This document shows positions 19,904 to 30,225 of a DNA stretch of 64,000 nucleotides, piece after piece; within the stretch, counting starts at the first letter, position 1; every line of letters starts with the position of its first letter. The notes beneath the pieces were generated by a model. It made no database searches. It saw nothing but the letters and a program-made list of their open reading frames with translations, and had not been told where the DNA came from. Source of the DNA: Promethearchaeota archaeon (GTDB lineage: Archaea; Asgardarchaeota; Lokiarchaeia; Sigyniarchaeales; SOKP01); assembly GCA_016926735.1 (NCBI GenBank), contig JAFGOA010000014.1:1-64000 (forward strand), given 5' to 3'. Both the position numbers and the translations under genes were made by a program.

Positions 19904-20389
19904 TTAAGTATCTTTAATTCCTTTTCTTACATCAATAGCAATTCCTCTTTTAAAATTCTTTATAGAATAAATAGGTAACTTTACTCTTCCTAACGCTAAT
20001 AAATCTCCTTTCTCATTTACAATAATTACTTCATCTTGAGGTCTTAAATTTTCATCGATATCTAATACATGTTTACAAAAAACATTTCTTCCTTTCTTTA
20101 TAAATTCAGATACATCATTTTCCACTATAGCTCTTAATCTAGGATAAGATGTCTTCTCAAGAATTTTCTGTGCTGAAAGAATTGATAAGCTAAAAAATCC
20201 ATTTGTTGGTCTAAGAGATAATAATAATTCTTTATCAAGATAGATATATCGAATCTTATCAGTATTTTTTGATCGTTTAATTTCAATATTCTTTTCATCC
20301 TCAAATAAAATATCTGTAATTTCTGGAGAAAATTGATAATCAGAAATTGCTTTGATTTTTCTAAATGCTAATAATTGTTCTACATCCAT
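19904..20389 (-). CDS. PUA-domain protein
   Basis: C-terminal PUA-like KGRNVFCKHVLDIDENLRPQDEVIIVNEKGDLLALGRVKL; directly upstream of NAC. Confidence 0.75.
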   Translation of the reverse strand: MDVEQLLAFRKIKAISDYQFSPEITDILFEDEKNIEIKRSKNTDKIRYIYLDKELLLSLRPTNGFFSLSILSAQKILEKTSYPRLRAIVENDVSEFIKKGRNVFCKHVLDIDENLRPQDEVIIVNEKGDLLALGRVKLPIYSIKNFKRGIAIDVRKGIKDT

Positions 20390-20457
20390 TCTTATGTGAA
20401 ATTAAATATAATAATTAATAAAATAAATTATTGAATAAAAAATGTTCAATTTTAAAA

Positions 20458-21669
20458 TTAGGAATATAGTCTTGATTCAATACAATTATTTTTTACTTTA
20501 TTCATAACCTTATCAATTGCATTGAGGAAATCTTCATCCTTTATTATATCAGAATCTCTTCTAATAGCAAACATACCTGCCTCAGTACATATGGCTTTTA
20601 TATCCGCTCCTGTTGTTCCTTCTGTAATTTTAATATATTTATTAAGATTATCTCTATTTTCAATATTTAATTTCCTTATATGAATTTTAAAAATAGATTC
20701 TCTTTCAACTTCATTTGGTATTTGAAATTCTATCATCCGATCAAATCTTCCGGGACGTAGTAAAGCAGGATCTAAAATATCGACTCTATTTGTAGCACCA
20801 ATAATTTTTACATCTCCTCTAGATTCAAAACCATCAAGTTCACTTAATAATTGCATGAGTGTTCTTTGAACCTCTCTATCTCCAGAAGTAGCAATTTTTA
20901 ATCTTTGAGATCCAATAGCATCTAATTCATCAATAAATAAGATAGTTGGTGCTTTTTCTTTTGCCAAATTAAAAATCTCTCTCACTAAACGTGCTCCTTC
21001 TCCAATAAATTTTTGTACCAATTCAGATCCAATTATTCTAATAAATGATGCTTCTGTTTCATGAGCAACTGCTTTTGCTACTAATGTTTTTCCTGTTCCA
21101 GGAGCGCCATGTAATAAAACACCTTTAGGAGGATCTATTCCGATTTTAGCAAATAATTCTGGTTTTTTTAAAGGTAATTCTACAGTTTCTCTCACTTCTA
21201 ATAATTGTTCTTCAAGTCCACCTATATCATTATAAGTTACATCTGGAACTCCATCTATCACTTCCATACCTTTTACAAATGGATCTAATTTTGTTGGTAG
21301 AATTTCCATTATTGCAAATGTTCTCTGATTAAGAGCAACCCTCATACCTGAATATAATTTATCATTCTTTACTTTTCGACTAGCATTTACCACGAAACTT
21401 GGCCCTGTTGAGCTTTTAACTATTGCTCTTCCTTTATTCTCATCTAAAATATCTATTACAGTAGCAGATACTAATGGAGGTTCTCTTAAACGATCGATTT
21501 CATTTCTTAGACTATGTAATTCCTGTTCTAATCTTAATCTTTCAGCATCTAATAATTGCTTTTCTGTTTCTAAATTTCGAAGTCTTTTTTCCAGATGCCT
21601 CGTATAAGTGATTAGATACTCTCCATCTTTTGTTTCTTTTTCCTTTTTTTTGATCTTTGTTGTTGTCAA
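20458..21669 (-). CDS. pan: Proteasome-activating nucleotidase (PAN)
   Basis: N-terminal coiled coil, Walker [32 protein letters not shown]-terminal LYS fits an HbYX motif. Confidence 0.94.
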   Translation of the reverse strand: MTTTKIKKKEKETKDGEYLITYTRHLEKRLRNLETEKQLLDAERLRLEQELHSLRNEIDRLREPPLVSATVIDILDENKGRAIVKSSTGPSFVVNASRKVKNDKLYSGMRVALNQRTFAIMEILPTKLDPFVKGMEVIDGVPDVTYNDIGGLEEQLLEVRETVELPLKKPELFAKIGIDPPKGVLLHGAPGTGKTLVAKAVAHETEASFIRIIGSELVQKFIGEGARLVREIFNLAKEKAPTILFIDELDAIGSQRLKIATSGDREVQRTLMQLLSELDGFESRGDVKIIGATNRVDILDPALLRPGRFDRMIEFQIPNEVERESIFKIHIRKLNIENRDNLNKYIKITEGTTGADIKAICTEAGMFAIRRDSDIIKDEDFLNAIDKVMNKVKNNCIESRLYS

Positions 21670-22138
21670 ATAGAATTTACCATATTTATTTTTTATTTTT
21701 TCTCTTATTTTATTAAAGATCCTCTACAAATTTATATTTATTTATATCTCCTTTTGTGTTTAAAAAAGGAGAGCTATAAAAAATTTTTACTTTATATTAT
21801 ATCAACTGTTTATTAAAAAAACTTATAATTTCCTATATAAATCAAAAATTCTTTCACTCTCTTCTATTTTAAATTGCTATTTTTCTCACTGAAAGATAGT
21901 TGATGAAAGCAATTGTTGGGATAACTCTGTAAATTCAAAGAATGCGTTGTTAAAGATGTAAGTCAAGATTATGAATTATATCATTTTATATCAATTATAT
22001 CTGTTTGAAAGAACGGAGAAAAAAAGAAAAGAAACTAGTCTTTTAAAAAAAAATTTCCTTGAAAGAAGGTGTTTTCTTGAGTAATCATGATAAATTATAA
22101 GAGTTACGAATATAATATTTACATAAATAAAATAAAAA

Positions 22139-22681
22139 TTGAAAATCATGTCTCATAATAAAAAACATGATTTAGATAAAGAATGCCCAATATGTGGAGG
22201 AATTATTTGGGGTAGAGGATATCCTACTCTGATCGAAGGAGCTAAAATTGATGTTTGTCAAAATTGTGCTCAACATGGGAAAAAAATCTATTCTCCTCAA
22301 AAAAAAACCTTTAATAAGATCAATTATTCAAATCAAAAGAAAATACCCTCTAAAAAAGTTCAAGGTTTTTCAGAAAGGACAACAAAACCTGAATTAGAGA
22401 TTGTTGATGACTATTTCGAAAAAATCCGTAAAATAAGACAAAAAAATAACCTAACTCAAGAGCAATTTGCTCAAACTATTCACGAAAAAGAATCATTGAT
22501 AAAAAGAATTGAAGCTAATAAAGTAGTCCCCTCTTTAGAATTAGCAAAAAAAATTGAAAATGAATATCAAATCAAATTGATACATCAAGAAGATGTTGCA
22601 GATGTAAAAACAGATAAATATATGAAAAAAAATAAGGGTTCTACGCTTGGAGATCTTGCGTTTATAAAAAAGAAAAAATAA
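22139..22681 (+). CDS. Multiprotein bridging factor aMBF1
   Basis: N-terminal Zn ribbon (CPICGGIIWGRGYPTLIEGAKIDVCQNC) plus HTH (IRKIRQKNNLTQEQFAQTIHEKESLIKRIEANKVVPSLELAKKIE). Track start is TTG; ATG at 22148. Confidence 0.92.
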   Translation: MKIMSHNKKHDLDKECPICGGIIWGRGYPTLIEGAKIDVCQNCAQHGKKIYSPQKKTFNKINYSNQKKIPSKKVQGFSERTTKPELEIVDDYFEKIRKIRQKNNLTQEQFAQTIHEKESLIKRIEANKVVPSLELAKKIENEYQIKLIHQEDVADVKTDKYMKKNKGSTLGDLAFIKKKK

Positions 22682-22690
22682 TAAATAATG

Positions 22691-23278
22691 TTAATCAATA
22701 GATAATTTTATTTTTTTATTTTGTACTATTTTTTCCTTTAAGAATTCTTTTATATCTTGATTTTCCTGAGCTACTAATTTGCCTCCACATTCTGGGCAAC
22801 GAAAATTTAACTCAAATGCTTCACTGAAGGGATATTTTATATTATTATCATCACATTCTTCACAAGCAAAAAAATAATTTTCTCTTTCATATTCTAATCT
22901 ATCTCTTAGTTTTTGTCTTAAGAGATTTTTTTTTTCCAATAAGATTTCCTCAATAAGATCAAATTCATGCCACCAGAAATAAATAAACCACCCTGTTGAT
23001 TTATCTCGTATCCGTCGAAATTGTGCTAATTTTTCTGAATATAATTTATATAAGGTTTTGCGAACAGTATTTAACTTTAAAATTTCTTCATCATTTGGCT
23101 CAAAATCTTTTTGACCTTTAATTCTTTCTTTTATATTTTCAGTAATATCCTCATCAGTAATATCTTCATCTACTGAATTTAATAATTCTTTTCCTACTTC
23201 TATTGCAATTTCTCCACCTATGATATATAAAAAAGATTGCAATAAAGGATCAAGTTCAGTCATATTTGGTTTACTCAT
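22691..23278 (-). CDS. tfe: Transcription factor E alpha subunit (TFE/TFIIE-alpha)
   Basis: Winged-helix N-terminus (LNTVRKTLYKLYSEKLAQFRRIRDKSTGWFIYFWWHEFD) and C-terminal Zn ribbon (CEECDDNN...FRCPECGGKL). Confidence 0.9.
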   Translation of the reverse strand: MSKPNMTELDPLLQSFLYIIGGEIAIEVGKELLNSVDEDITDEDITENIKERIKGQKDFEPNDEEILKLNTVRKTLYKLYSEKLAQFRRIRDKSTGWFIYFWWHEFDLIEEILLEKKNLLRQKLRDRLEYERENYFFACEECDDNNIKYPFSEAFELNFRCPECGGKLVAQENQDIKEFLKEKIVQNKKIKLSID

Positions 23279-23312
23279 ATAAAGTGATATATTATGTTAA
23301 ATCTTTAATATA

Positions 23313-24101
23313 TTATACTATAATAGAATATTGTTTTTCATAAGATTCATCATCAATTGTTACCGTTCGAATGAGTTTGCCTTTTCTTATTGCCATAATT
23401 CTCAGCATCATAGAATTCTTTTCATTTTTTGGTAATTCAAGATCTTCAATTTTATAATTATTCAATATAGTAATTTTTTTCCAATTTTCATTTAATTCCG
23501 ATTTAAAATCCCTTATTAGATTCTCAATAACTTTTTCAAGATTATTTTTAGTATTTGGAATGTCTCCTTTACAAAAGCCTATTCTTTGAGCTATATCATC
23601 TTCTTCAGGTTTCTTTTTTGATGGTTGAGGCAATCTTTTATTAGTCGTAACTTTGCTTGATTTATCTGCGGCAACACATGATAATAATAAATATCCAGAT
23701 TCTCTAATTATTTCTATTGCTTTTAATAATACTGTTTTATCTACTTCTCCTTTTATATCTGCTTTATAATTTTTTGTTTTTCCTGTTGATGCTTTTAATT
23801 TCCAATGGAGACCTATTTCTTTAAGTGTATCATTAATATCTCTTCCTGTAAAAAGAAGCCCCGTTACTGAAATACTGTCGCCAGGTATTGCTTCTACAAC
23901 AAACTCTTGTATAATATCTTCATACTCTAATGATGCTTTGAATGAAATCTTGGATGATGTTCTGCGAATCTCAATTGCTGGTCCAATAAATATTCCTTTT
24001 GAAAAACGATAAAAATGACGATGAACATCCATATGTTCTTTAGCAGGATTTTTTAATATAGGATTTTCTATAATTTGGTTTAAAAAATGCATATTTATCA
24101 A
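23313..24101 (-). CDS. DUF2110-like protein
   Basis: Adjacent to tfe; RFSKGIFIGPAIEIRRTSSKISFKASLEYEDIIQEFV. Confidence 0.55.
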   Translation of the reverse strand: MINMHFLNQIIENPILKNPAKEHMDVHRHFYRFSKGIFIGPAIEIRRTSSKISFKASLEYEDIIQEFVVEAIPGDSISVTGLLFTGRDINDTLKEIGLHWKLKASTGKTKNYKADIKGEVDKTVLLKAIEIIRESGYLLLSCVAADKSSKVTTNKRLPQPSKKKPEEDDIAQRIGFCKGDIPNTKNNLEKVIENLIRDFKSELNENWKKITILNNYKIEDLELPKNEKNSMMLRIMAIRKGKLIRTVTIDDESYEKQYSIIV

Positions 24102-24394
24102 TTCTTTACTATATTCAATATTCTATACTGTTAATATATTAGATAAAGGACTCATAACTTTAAACTTTTATTGTAGTAATTAATTGCTTTTTCCAGTTAA
24201 TATCCTAAAAATCATGATGAAATAGTAGAAGAATTACTCAAGAATTATCTTTTTTTATACTAGTTTCTAGATCTGTTCCAATATTTAACAACAGATAGAT
24301 TATGTTTTTTTTTTATTATAATTATATAACTATTAGTAAATTTAAAATTTAAAAATACATTAATATTGCTGTAAATAATAACTTTAGATTTAGA

Positions 24395-24610
24395 TTGGTT
24401 TTTTACATGTTAAGTCAAATTACAGATCCTTTACTATGGAGTTTAGCTTGGTTATTCATCATCATGGGGATGATTGTTTTTATACTATTACTTGTATATG
24501 TAAAATATGGAAGAGAGTTATCTATTAAATATTCTATAATATTCATTTTAATAGCTTCTGTACTTTTAGCATTTTCAATTCATTTCTTTCTACTAAGCTT
24601 TGGGATATAA
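24395..24610 (+). CDS. Small membrane protein (71 aa)
   Basis: Two hydrophobic segments; plausible start. Confidence 0.45.
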   Translation: MVFYMLSQITDPLLWSLAWLFIIMGMIVFILLLVYVKYGRELSIKYSIIFILIASVLLAFSIHFFLLSFGI

Positions 24611-24734
24611 TATACTAAATATTACTTTTTCTTCTATTTTTCAAAATATAATTTTTAATGTTAAGGTTTAAAAAAAATGTAATCTGTAACTTTATAATTA
24701 TCTCTAAAAATAATTAACAGGTTAGAAATATAAA

Positions 24735-25187
24735 ATGTTACTTCAAAATAATGATACAATAATTTATGTTCTGGCTATATTAATAGCTACAGTCATTATA
24801 GGACTAATAATATACATTACCGTAATTCTTGTAGAATCAAAACATAAAGCTTCAGATAAAGCTTTATTGATTTTTCTATTAGCTCTTATAATTGTGGTTG
24901 TTATACCGATTCTTTTAGCAGTCATTGCTACAGTTTTAGATGCAATTGGAGACCCTTTAACTCAATTAAGAGATCCCCCCACACATAATTTCTTATTATA
25001 TTTGGTTCCGATTTTTGGATTCTTGTTGATTTTGGTTTGTACCAAATTTTTGATCGATCTTGATTGGAGTTCAGCATTATGGATTGCATTGTTAGCTATA
25101 TTTTTCCTATATATAATATTTACTGTAATTCCTGAATTATATACATTTATATGGGAGTTGGCTGGCCAGGGTCCACCCCCAATATAG
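24735..25187 (+). CDS. Small membrane protein (150 aa)
   Basis: Four hydrophobic segments in an intact ORF. Confidence 0.5.
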   Translation: MLLQNNDTIIYVLAILIATVIIGLIIYITVILVESKHKASDKALLIFLLALIIVVVIPILLAVIATVLDAIGDPLTQLRDPPTHNFLLYLVPIFGFLLILVCTKFLIDLDWSSALWIALLAIFFLYIIFTVIPELYTFIWELAGQGPPPI

Positions 25188-25289
25188 TTTAATATTAAAT
25201 TTTTTTTCTTTTTTTCTTAATAAAATTGAATTTACAAATAATTTAAAAAAAGCAAAATAAAAAGATATAAAAAATTTTGACAATTTAAA

Positions 25290-28200
25290 TTATATTTTTT
25301 CTTTTAATTTAAGTCTTGGAGCTAATCCTAATGACATCATTTCTTGAAGAAGTAATTTAAAAGCATAAGAGCAAATTACCTTTGAGATTGTTGTTCCTTC
25401 ACTACACACCGGACAATAGCGTTTATCTCGATTTCGATCATAAACAGCTAAAAGACCACATTTTTCACATACTAATATTATTGTTTTATCTGATTCATCA
25501 AGAAGTCTTTCTTTCAATAATAAAGCAGAACCATGACCAACTAAACAATCTCTTTCCATTTCTCCAAATCTTAACCCTCCTTCTCTGGCTCGACCTTCTG
25601 TTGGTTGTCGAGTTAAAATCTGAACAGGTCCCCTAGCTCTTGCATGGAGTTTATCTGCAACAAGATGATATAACTTTTGATAATAAATTGGAGCGCAATA
25701 AATTCCTGCTTCATATTTTCTTCCTGTAATCCCATTATACATTGTTTCTCTACCATTAAATTCAAACCCTGCTTTAACTAATTGTTCCTGTAATTCTGTT
25801 ATATTTTTCCACTCAAAAGCAGTAGCATCTCCTAATTTACCGGTATTACAAGCTATTTTTCCACTAATACCTTCAAATAATTGTCCTAAGGTCATTCTTG
25901 ATGGCATTGCATGGGGATTAATTATAATATCTGGGATAACTCCTGATGATGTAAAAGGCATATCTGCTTCATCAACCATAAGACCAAGTACTCCTTTTTG
26001 ACCATGTCTTGAGGAAAATTTATCTCCTAATTCAGGAATTCTAAGATCTCTAACTTTTATCTTTACAAGTTTATTTCCATCAACTGTCTCTGATATAAGT
26101 ACTGTATCAACAATTCCTTTTTCATTGTGTCTCATATTTTTCGAAGTTTCACGTCTATTTGGTTGCATTAATTCAAATTCTTCATATGATTTTATGAATC
26201 TAGGTGGTGAAGTTCTTCCAATTAGTACATCTCCTCCATTAACTTTTGTTTCTGGTTCGATTATCCCATCGTTTTCTGATAATAGACGATATGATTCTGC
26301 TGATTTAAATCCTCGAACCCCCCTCTCCGGAATCTCAAATTTATCAACTTCTCCTCCAGGGTATTTTCGTTCTTCTGCATCATACGTTCTGAAAAAATGA
26401 CTTCTAGCAAGCCCTCGCTCTATTGAAGCTTTATTTATTATAATAGCATCTTCAATATTAAAACCTTCAAAACTCATCATAGCGATTAAGAAATTCTGCC
26501 CTGCAGGTCTTTTATTAAATCCTACAATTTCCATTGGACTTGTTTTCACTAATGGTTGTTGTGGATAATGTAATGTGTGCCCCCTTGTATCAAGCCTTAA
26601 ATGCATATTTGCTGCAAATAATCCTAAAGCTTGCTTAACCATACCTGCTTCATAAGTGTTTCTTGGAGATTGATTATGTTCTGGAAAGGGGATAATTGAA
26701 GCGCAAATTCCTAGAATTGCTGCGGGTGATATCTCTAAATGGGTATGTTCTGGTTTTACCTCCTCCTCAAACATTGCTATATATGCATTTTCTTCTTCTT
26801 CAGCATCTAAATACTCTATAATTCCTTTATCAATAAGATCTGACCAACCCAACTTTCCTTGTCCTATTTTTTCAACATAATCGATCGTGATCTGTGATTT
26901 CATATTTCTTAGTATCAATAAAGGTCTTGTAGCTCTCCCAGCATCACAATTAATCTGAATTTCTTTTGAATCACGATAATATCCTATATTAACATATTGT
27001 GCGATTTCTCCTCTTCTACGTTTCTCTCTAATTTCTCTAATAAACGCATTGTATTTCTGGTGGATTCCAACTAATTTTCCATTGAGAAATACTTTAACTT
27101 TTTCTCCCTTTACATTTTTTACTTCATTAATTGGAACTACACCTAAATCAACTAAAATATTTTCAATAATTCTCGCATCAGAACCTACAGAAATAATAGA
27201 TGATAATCCAAGATTTTTTACAAGACCGCAATTTGGACCTTCCGGTGTCTCTGCAGGACAAATTTTACCCCATTGTGTTGGATGAAGATCTCGGGCTTCA
27301 AAATGTGGTTGAGAACGACTTAATGGTGAAATTACTCTTCTGAGGTGACTTAATGTTCCAACATGATTTGTACGATTTAAAAGTTGGCTTACTCCTGCTT
27401 TTCCCCCCACCCAATTTCCTGTTGCTAAAGCATGTCTGATTCTTTCAGTGATAACATCTGCTCTTACTGCAGTTTTTATGTTTGGAGCTCTACCTCTTAC
27501 AGCTGTACGTTCAAGTTGATATTTTATATCTTTTACAAGGTTGAGAAATGCAACCCTAAATAGAGATGTAAATAAATCTCCTGCAAGTTTTAAACGTTTA
27601 TTTGCATAATGATCTTTATCATCTGGTTCTCTAAGGGTTAATGCCAATTCCATTACCTTTTGAGCCATTTGACCTAAATAATAAGATTTCTTAATTCGAT
27701 CTTCTTCATTATTTCCAATATGTGGAAGAAGATATCTATCTAATACTTGTAATGCTCTTCTGATACGATAATCTTTTGTTTGTCCTATAGCTACTCTTTT
27801 TCCAATATAATCAAGAGCGTTTTGTTGAGATTTTTTAGGATCTTTTAAAACCTGTATTTCTGAAGCAACATCTATAACAGGGATTAATTCTTTTTGAATC
27901 TCCTCGTTCTCAGATATGGCTGTAAAGATTTCGCGATCAGAATGAAGTCCTAAAGCTCGCATTAAGATTGCTAATGGAATTTTACCTGGAACAGAGGGAA
28001 ATGAAACCCTTAAATTACCATCTTTTTTTCTTTCAATTGTAACTGGTGCTCTGAAACCACTTCTTGTAGAAAATACCTTAGCTTGATGAGTTGCACTTGA
28101 ACTCCTACTTGCCTCCTCTGCAAGAATCCGATTGGGAGCTAAATCTTCTTGAGTTACTAAAACTCGTTCTGTTCCATTTATTATAAAATATCCACCAGGA

Positions 28201-28693
28201 TCTAAAGGATCTTCTCCTTTATTTATTAATTCTTGTTCTGAAATATGTTCTAATGGACATCGACAACTTTTCAACATTATTGGAATTTTACCAATATATA
28301 TTTCAAGAGTCTCTTCAGGTTCTTCTCTTTGAGTTCTTTCATCGATAGTAATTGGAGTCATTTCTAAAGTTATGTCTGCAGCATAACTTAGTTCTCGAAT
28401 TCTAGCTTCAATTGGAGTTATCTCCATTGTAGCGCCGTCAGCTTCTCGAACTTTTGGTTTTCCTACATTTATTTTACCGAATTTGATTTTAAAGCCGGGT
28501 ATTTCCTGTAAAATCATGAAATATGATTTAATATATCAGGTACAACTTCCCCGCTTTCATCAACTATTTGTTGCATTTCATTTTCGATAAAATCATTATA
28601 TGAATCCAAATGTTGTCGAACTAAGCCTTTTTCATCAAATAGACTCTTAAGTACTACCCATTTATCCTCATTAGATAATTTTTCAATGCTCAT
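25290..28693 (-). CDS. rpoB: DNA-directed RNA polymerase subunit B, in two pieces: exon 1 28693..28535, exon 2 28502..25290 (predicted spliced length 1123 aa)
   Basis: Main ORF has RPB2 hallmarks (GYFIINGTERVLVTQEDLAPNRI, HPTQWGKICPAETPEGPNCGLVKNL, GDKFSSRHGQKGV). The upstream piece reads MSIEKLSNEDKWVVLKSLFDEKGLVRQHLDSYNDFIENEMQQIVDESGEVVPD, the canonical RpoB N-terminus, in a different frame. Confidence 0.92.
28503..28534 (-). other. Candidate 32-nt bulge-helix-bulge mRNA intron in rpoB
   Basis: Sense strand GTACCTGAT|ATATTAAATCATATTTCATGATTTTACAGGAA|ATACCCGGC. Outer helix GTA/TAC, central helix CCTG/CAGG, bulges ATA/AAA, inner helix AAATCAT/ATGATTT. Excision gives in-frame VPDIPGFKIKFGKI. 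Confidence 0.78.
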
Positions 28694-28736
28694 AGTATTA
28701 TCCTAATTAGATTAAATTAATTAAAAAGAAAAGTCT

Positions 28737-28994
28737 TTAAACCTTTTCTTTAATGACAAATCTGTAATAATATATTTGAGAGACTGTTGTATCAGAATCT
28801 CTTATAATTTTAATAACATCTCCTTCTTTTGCTCCAATTGCAATCGCAACTGGATCTTTCTCAAATATTTGGGGAAGATCTGTTAATTGAATTTTATATT
28901 TTGCTAACAGATCTTCAGTCTCAGATTTAGTTAAAAGAATATGCTTCGGTACTAATTTATGAAGAAGCACATCCACTCTTTTTTTCTTAGTCAA
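28737..28994 (-). CDS. rpoH: DNA-directed RNA polymerase subunit H (RPB5 C-terminal-like)
   Basis: HKLVPKHILLTKSETEDLLAKYKIQLTDLPQIFEKDPVAIAIGAKEGDVIKIIRDSDT...YYRFVI. Confidence 0.93.
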   Translation of the reverse strand: MTKKKRVDVLLHKLVPKHILLTKSETEDLLAKYKIQLTDLPQIFEKDPVAIAIGAKEGDVIKIIRDSDTTVSQIYYYRFVIKEKV

Positions 28995-29296
28995 GGAAAT
29001 ATCCTCATTTTAAAATTAATATTAATAAGAATGTATTTCTAAAAAGTTTTTTTATTTTATTTATTTCGAGGTTTTTTTTTAACTTATTTAATTCTAAAAT
29101 TCTTGGTGGAAAAAATCTTTATTTTCTGTAATTGGTATAAAAATTAAGAAGAGATATATTTTATAATATTAAGCTATACTATTAATCAATTGATTTCAGA
29201 GAATAAATAGATTCCAAATAGTATCGAAATCTTATCAGATATAAAAAAAAAAAAAAATATAAAAAAAAATATACAAATCTAGTTTGTAAAATTACC

Positions 29297-30223
29297 TTAG
29301 TTTTGAATATCTCTGTTCTTAAAATATAAAAATCCTGAAAATAGAATGCATAATCCCATTGTAAGCACTATTATAAAAGAGATTATTGGATGGACATAAT
29401 TGGTTTCAACTGGAACTGATCCTGAATATTTCGCTATTCCCATTGTCATAACATGTTGAAGTAGATCAGGTGAAAGATTGAGTACTCCCTTTAACATGGA
29501 GTAAAGGAGATTTACAAAATGATAATGAATATCAACCCAATATAAATAAAATTGTTCATAAGGGGGATTCCCATCGGATGAGACTAAAAGGAACATTTTC
29601 ATAAATGGAAATATGAGAAAAAATACCATTAAAATCATCAATGGGATGAAAAGAGCATTTCTAGGTTTAGACACTAAGCACGAGATACCTATAGTAACAC
29701 TTTGAAATATAAAGAGTACCAGTGTCCAATTCAAAAGATTTATTATATAAAAGAGAAAGATATCTTGGAATGGAAATCTCAAATATATGCTTATACATAT
29801 AATACTTAGAGATGATGATATTATTATTAATCCAAATATAAGACTCGCAAAAAACTTAGATAGAAATATATTCCTTCTTGAAATGGGATAGCTTACTAAG
29901 GTGAGCATTGTACCTTGGTTAACTTCCGCAGAGATTAAAGGAGCACTATTTAAAGATATAATAATCAGTAATGTAGGCATATAGATAAGATAAAAAACGA
30001 GGAAAAATGTTCCTTCCATAATCGAGGAATTAGTAGTCAATCCATTAGTATCGATACTAAAAGCTAATATTATAGGAATAAATAAGAGTACTAGTATTCC
30101 CCCTATTAATCTTGGAAGTGTGCCTATATCCCCAAATAATGTCTTCTTAAAAATTTCAATTGTAGGATTCGATTTTCCCCTATTGGTTAGCTCGAATTGT
30201 TCTGTGTTTGTATTTTCTGTCAT
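29297..30223 (-). CDS. ABC-2 type transporter permease
   Basis: Six-TM-like hydrophobic profile, NQGTMLTLVSYPISRRNIFLSKF motif; adjacent to ATPase gene. Confidence 0.82.
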   Translation of the reverse strand: MTENTNTEQFELTNRGKSNPTIEIFKKTLFGDIGTLPRLIGGILVLLFIPIILAFSIDTNGLTTNSSIMEGTFFLVFYLIYMPTLLIIISLNSAPLISAEVNQGTMLTLVSYPISRRNIFLSKFFASLIFGLIIISSSLSIICISIYLRFPFQDIFLFYIINLLNWTLVLFIFQSVTIGISCLVSKPRNALFIPLMILMVFFLIFPFMKMFLLVSSDGNPPYEQFYLYWVDIHYHFVNLLYSMLKGVLNLSPDLLQHVMTMGIAKYSGSVPVETNYVHPIISFIIVLTMGLCILFSGFLYFKNRDIQN

Positions 30224-30225
30224 AA

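Noticed and set aside
21888-21945. Possible C/D box sRNA (TTGATGA followed by CTG)
   Set aside because: A C-box-like TTGATGA exists but no proper CUGA D box or C'/D' pair at suitable spacing.
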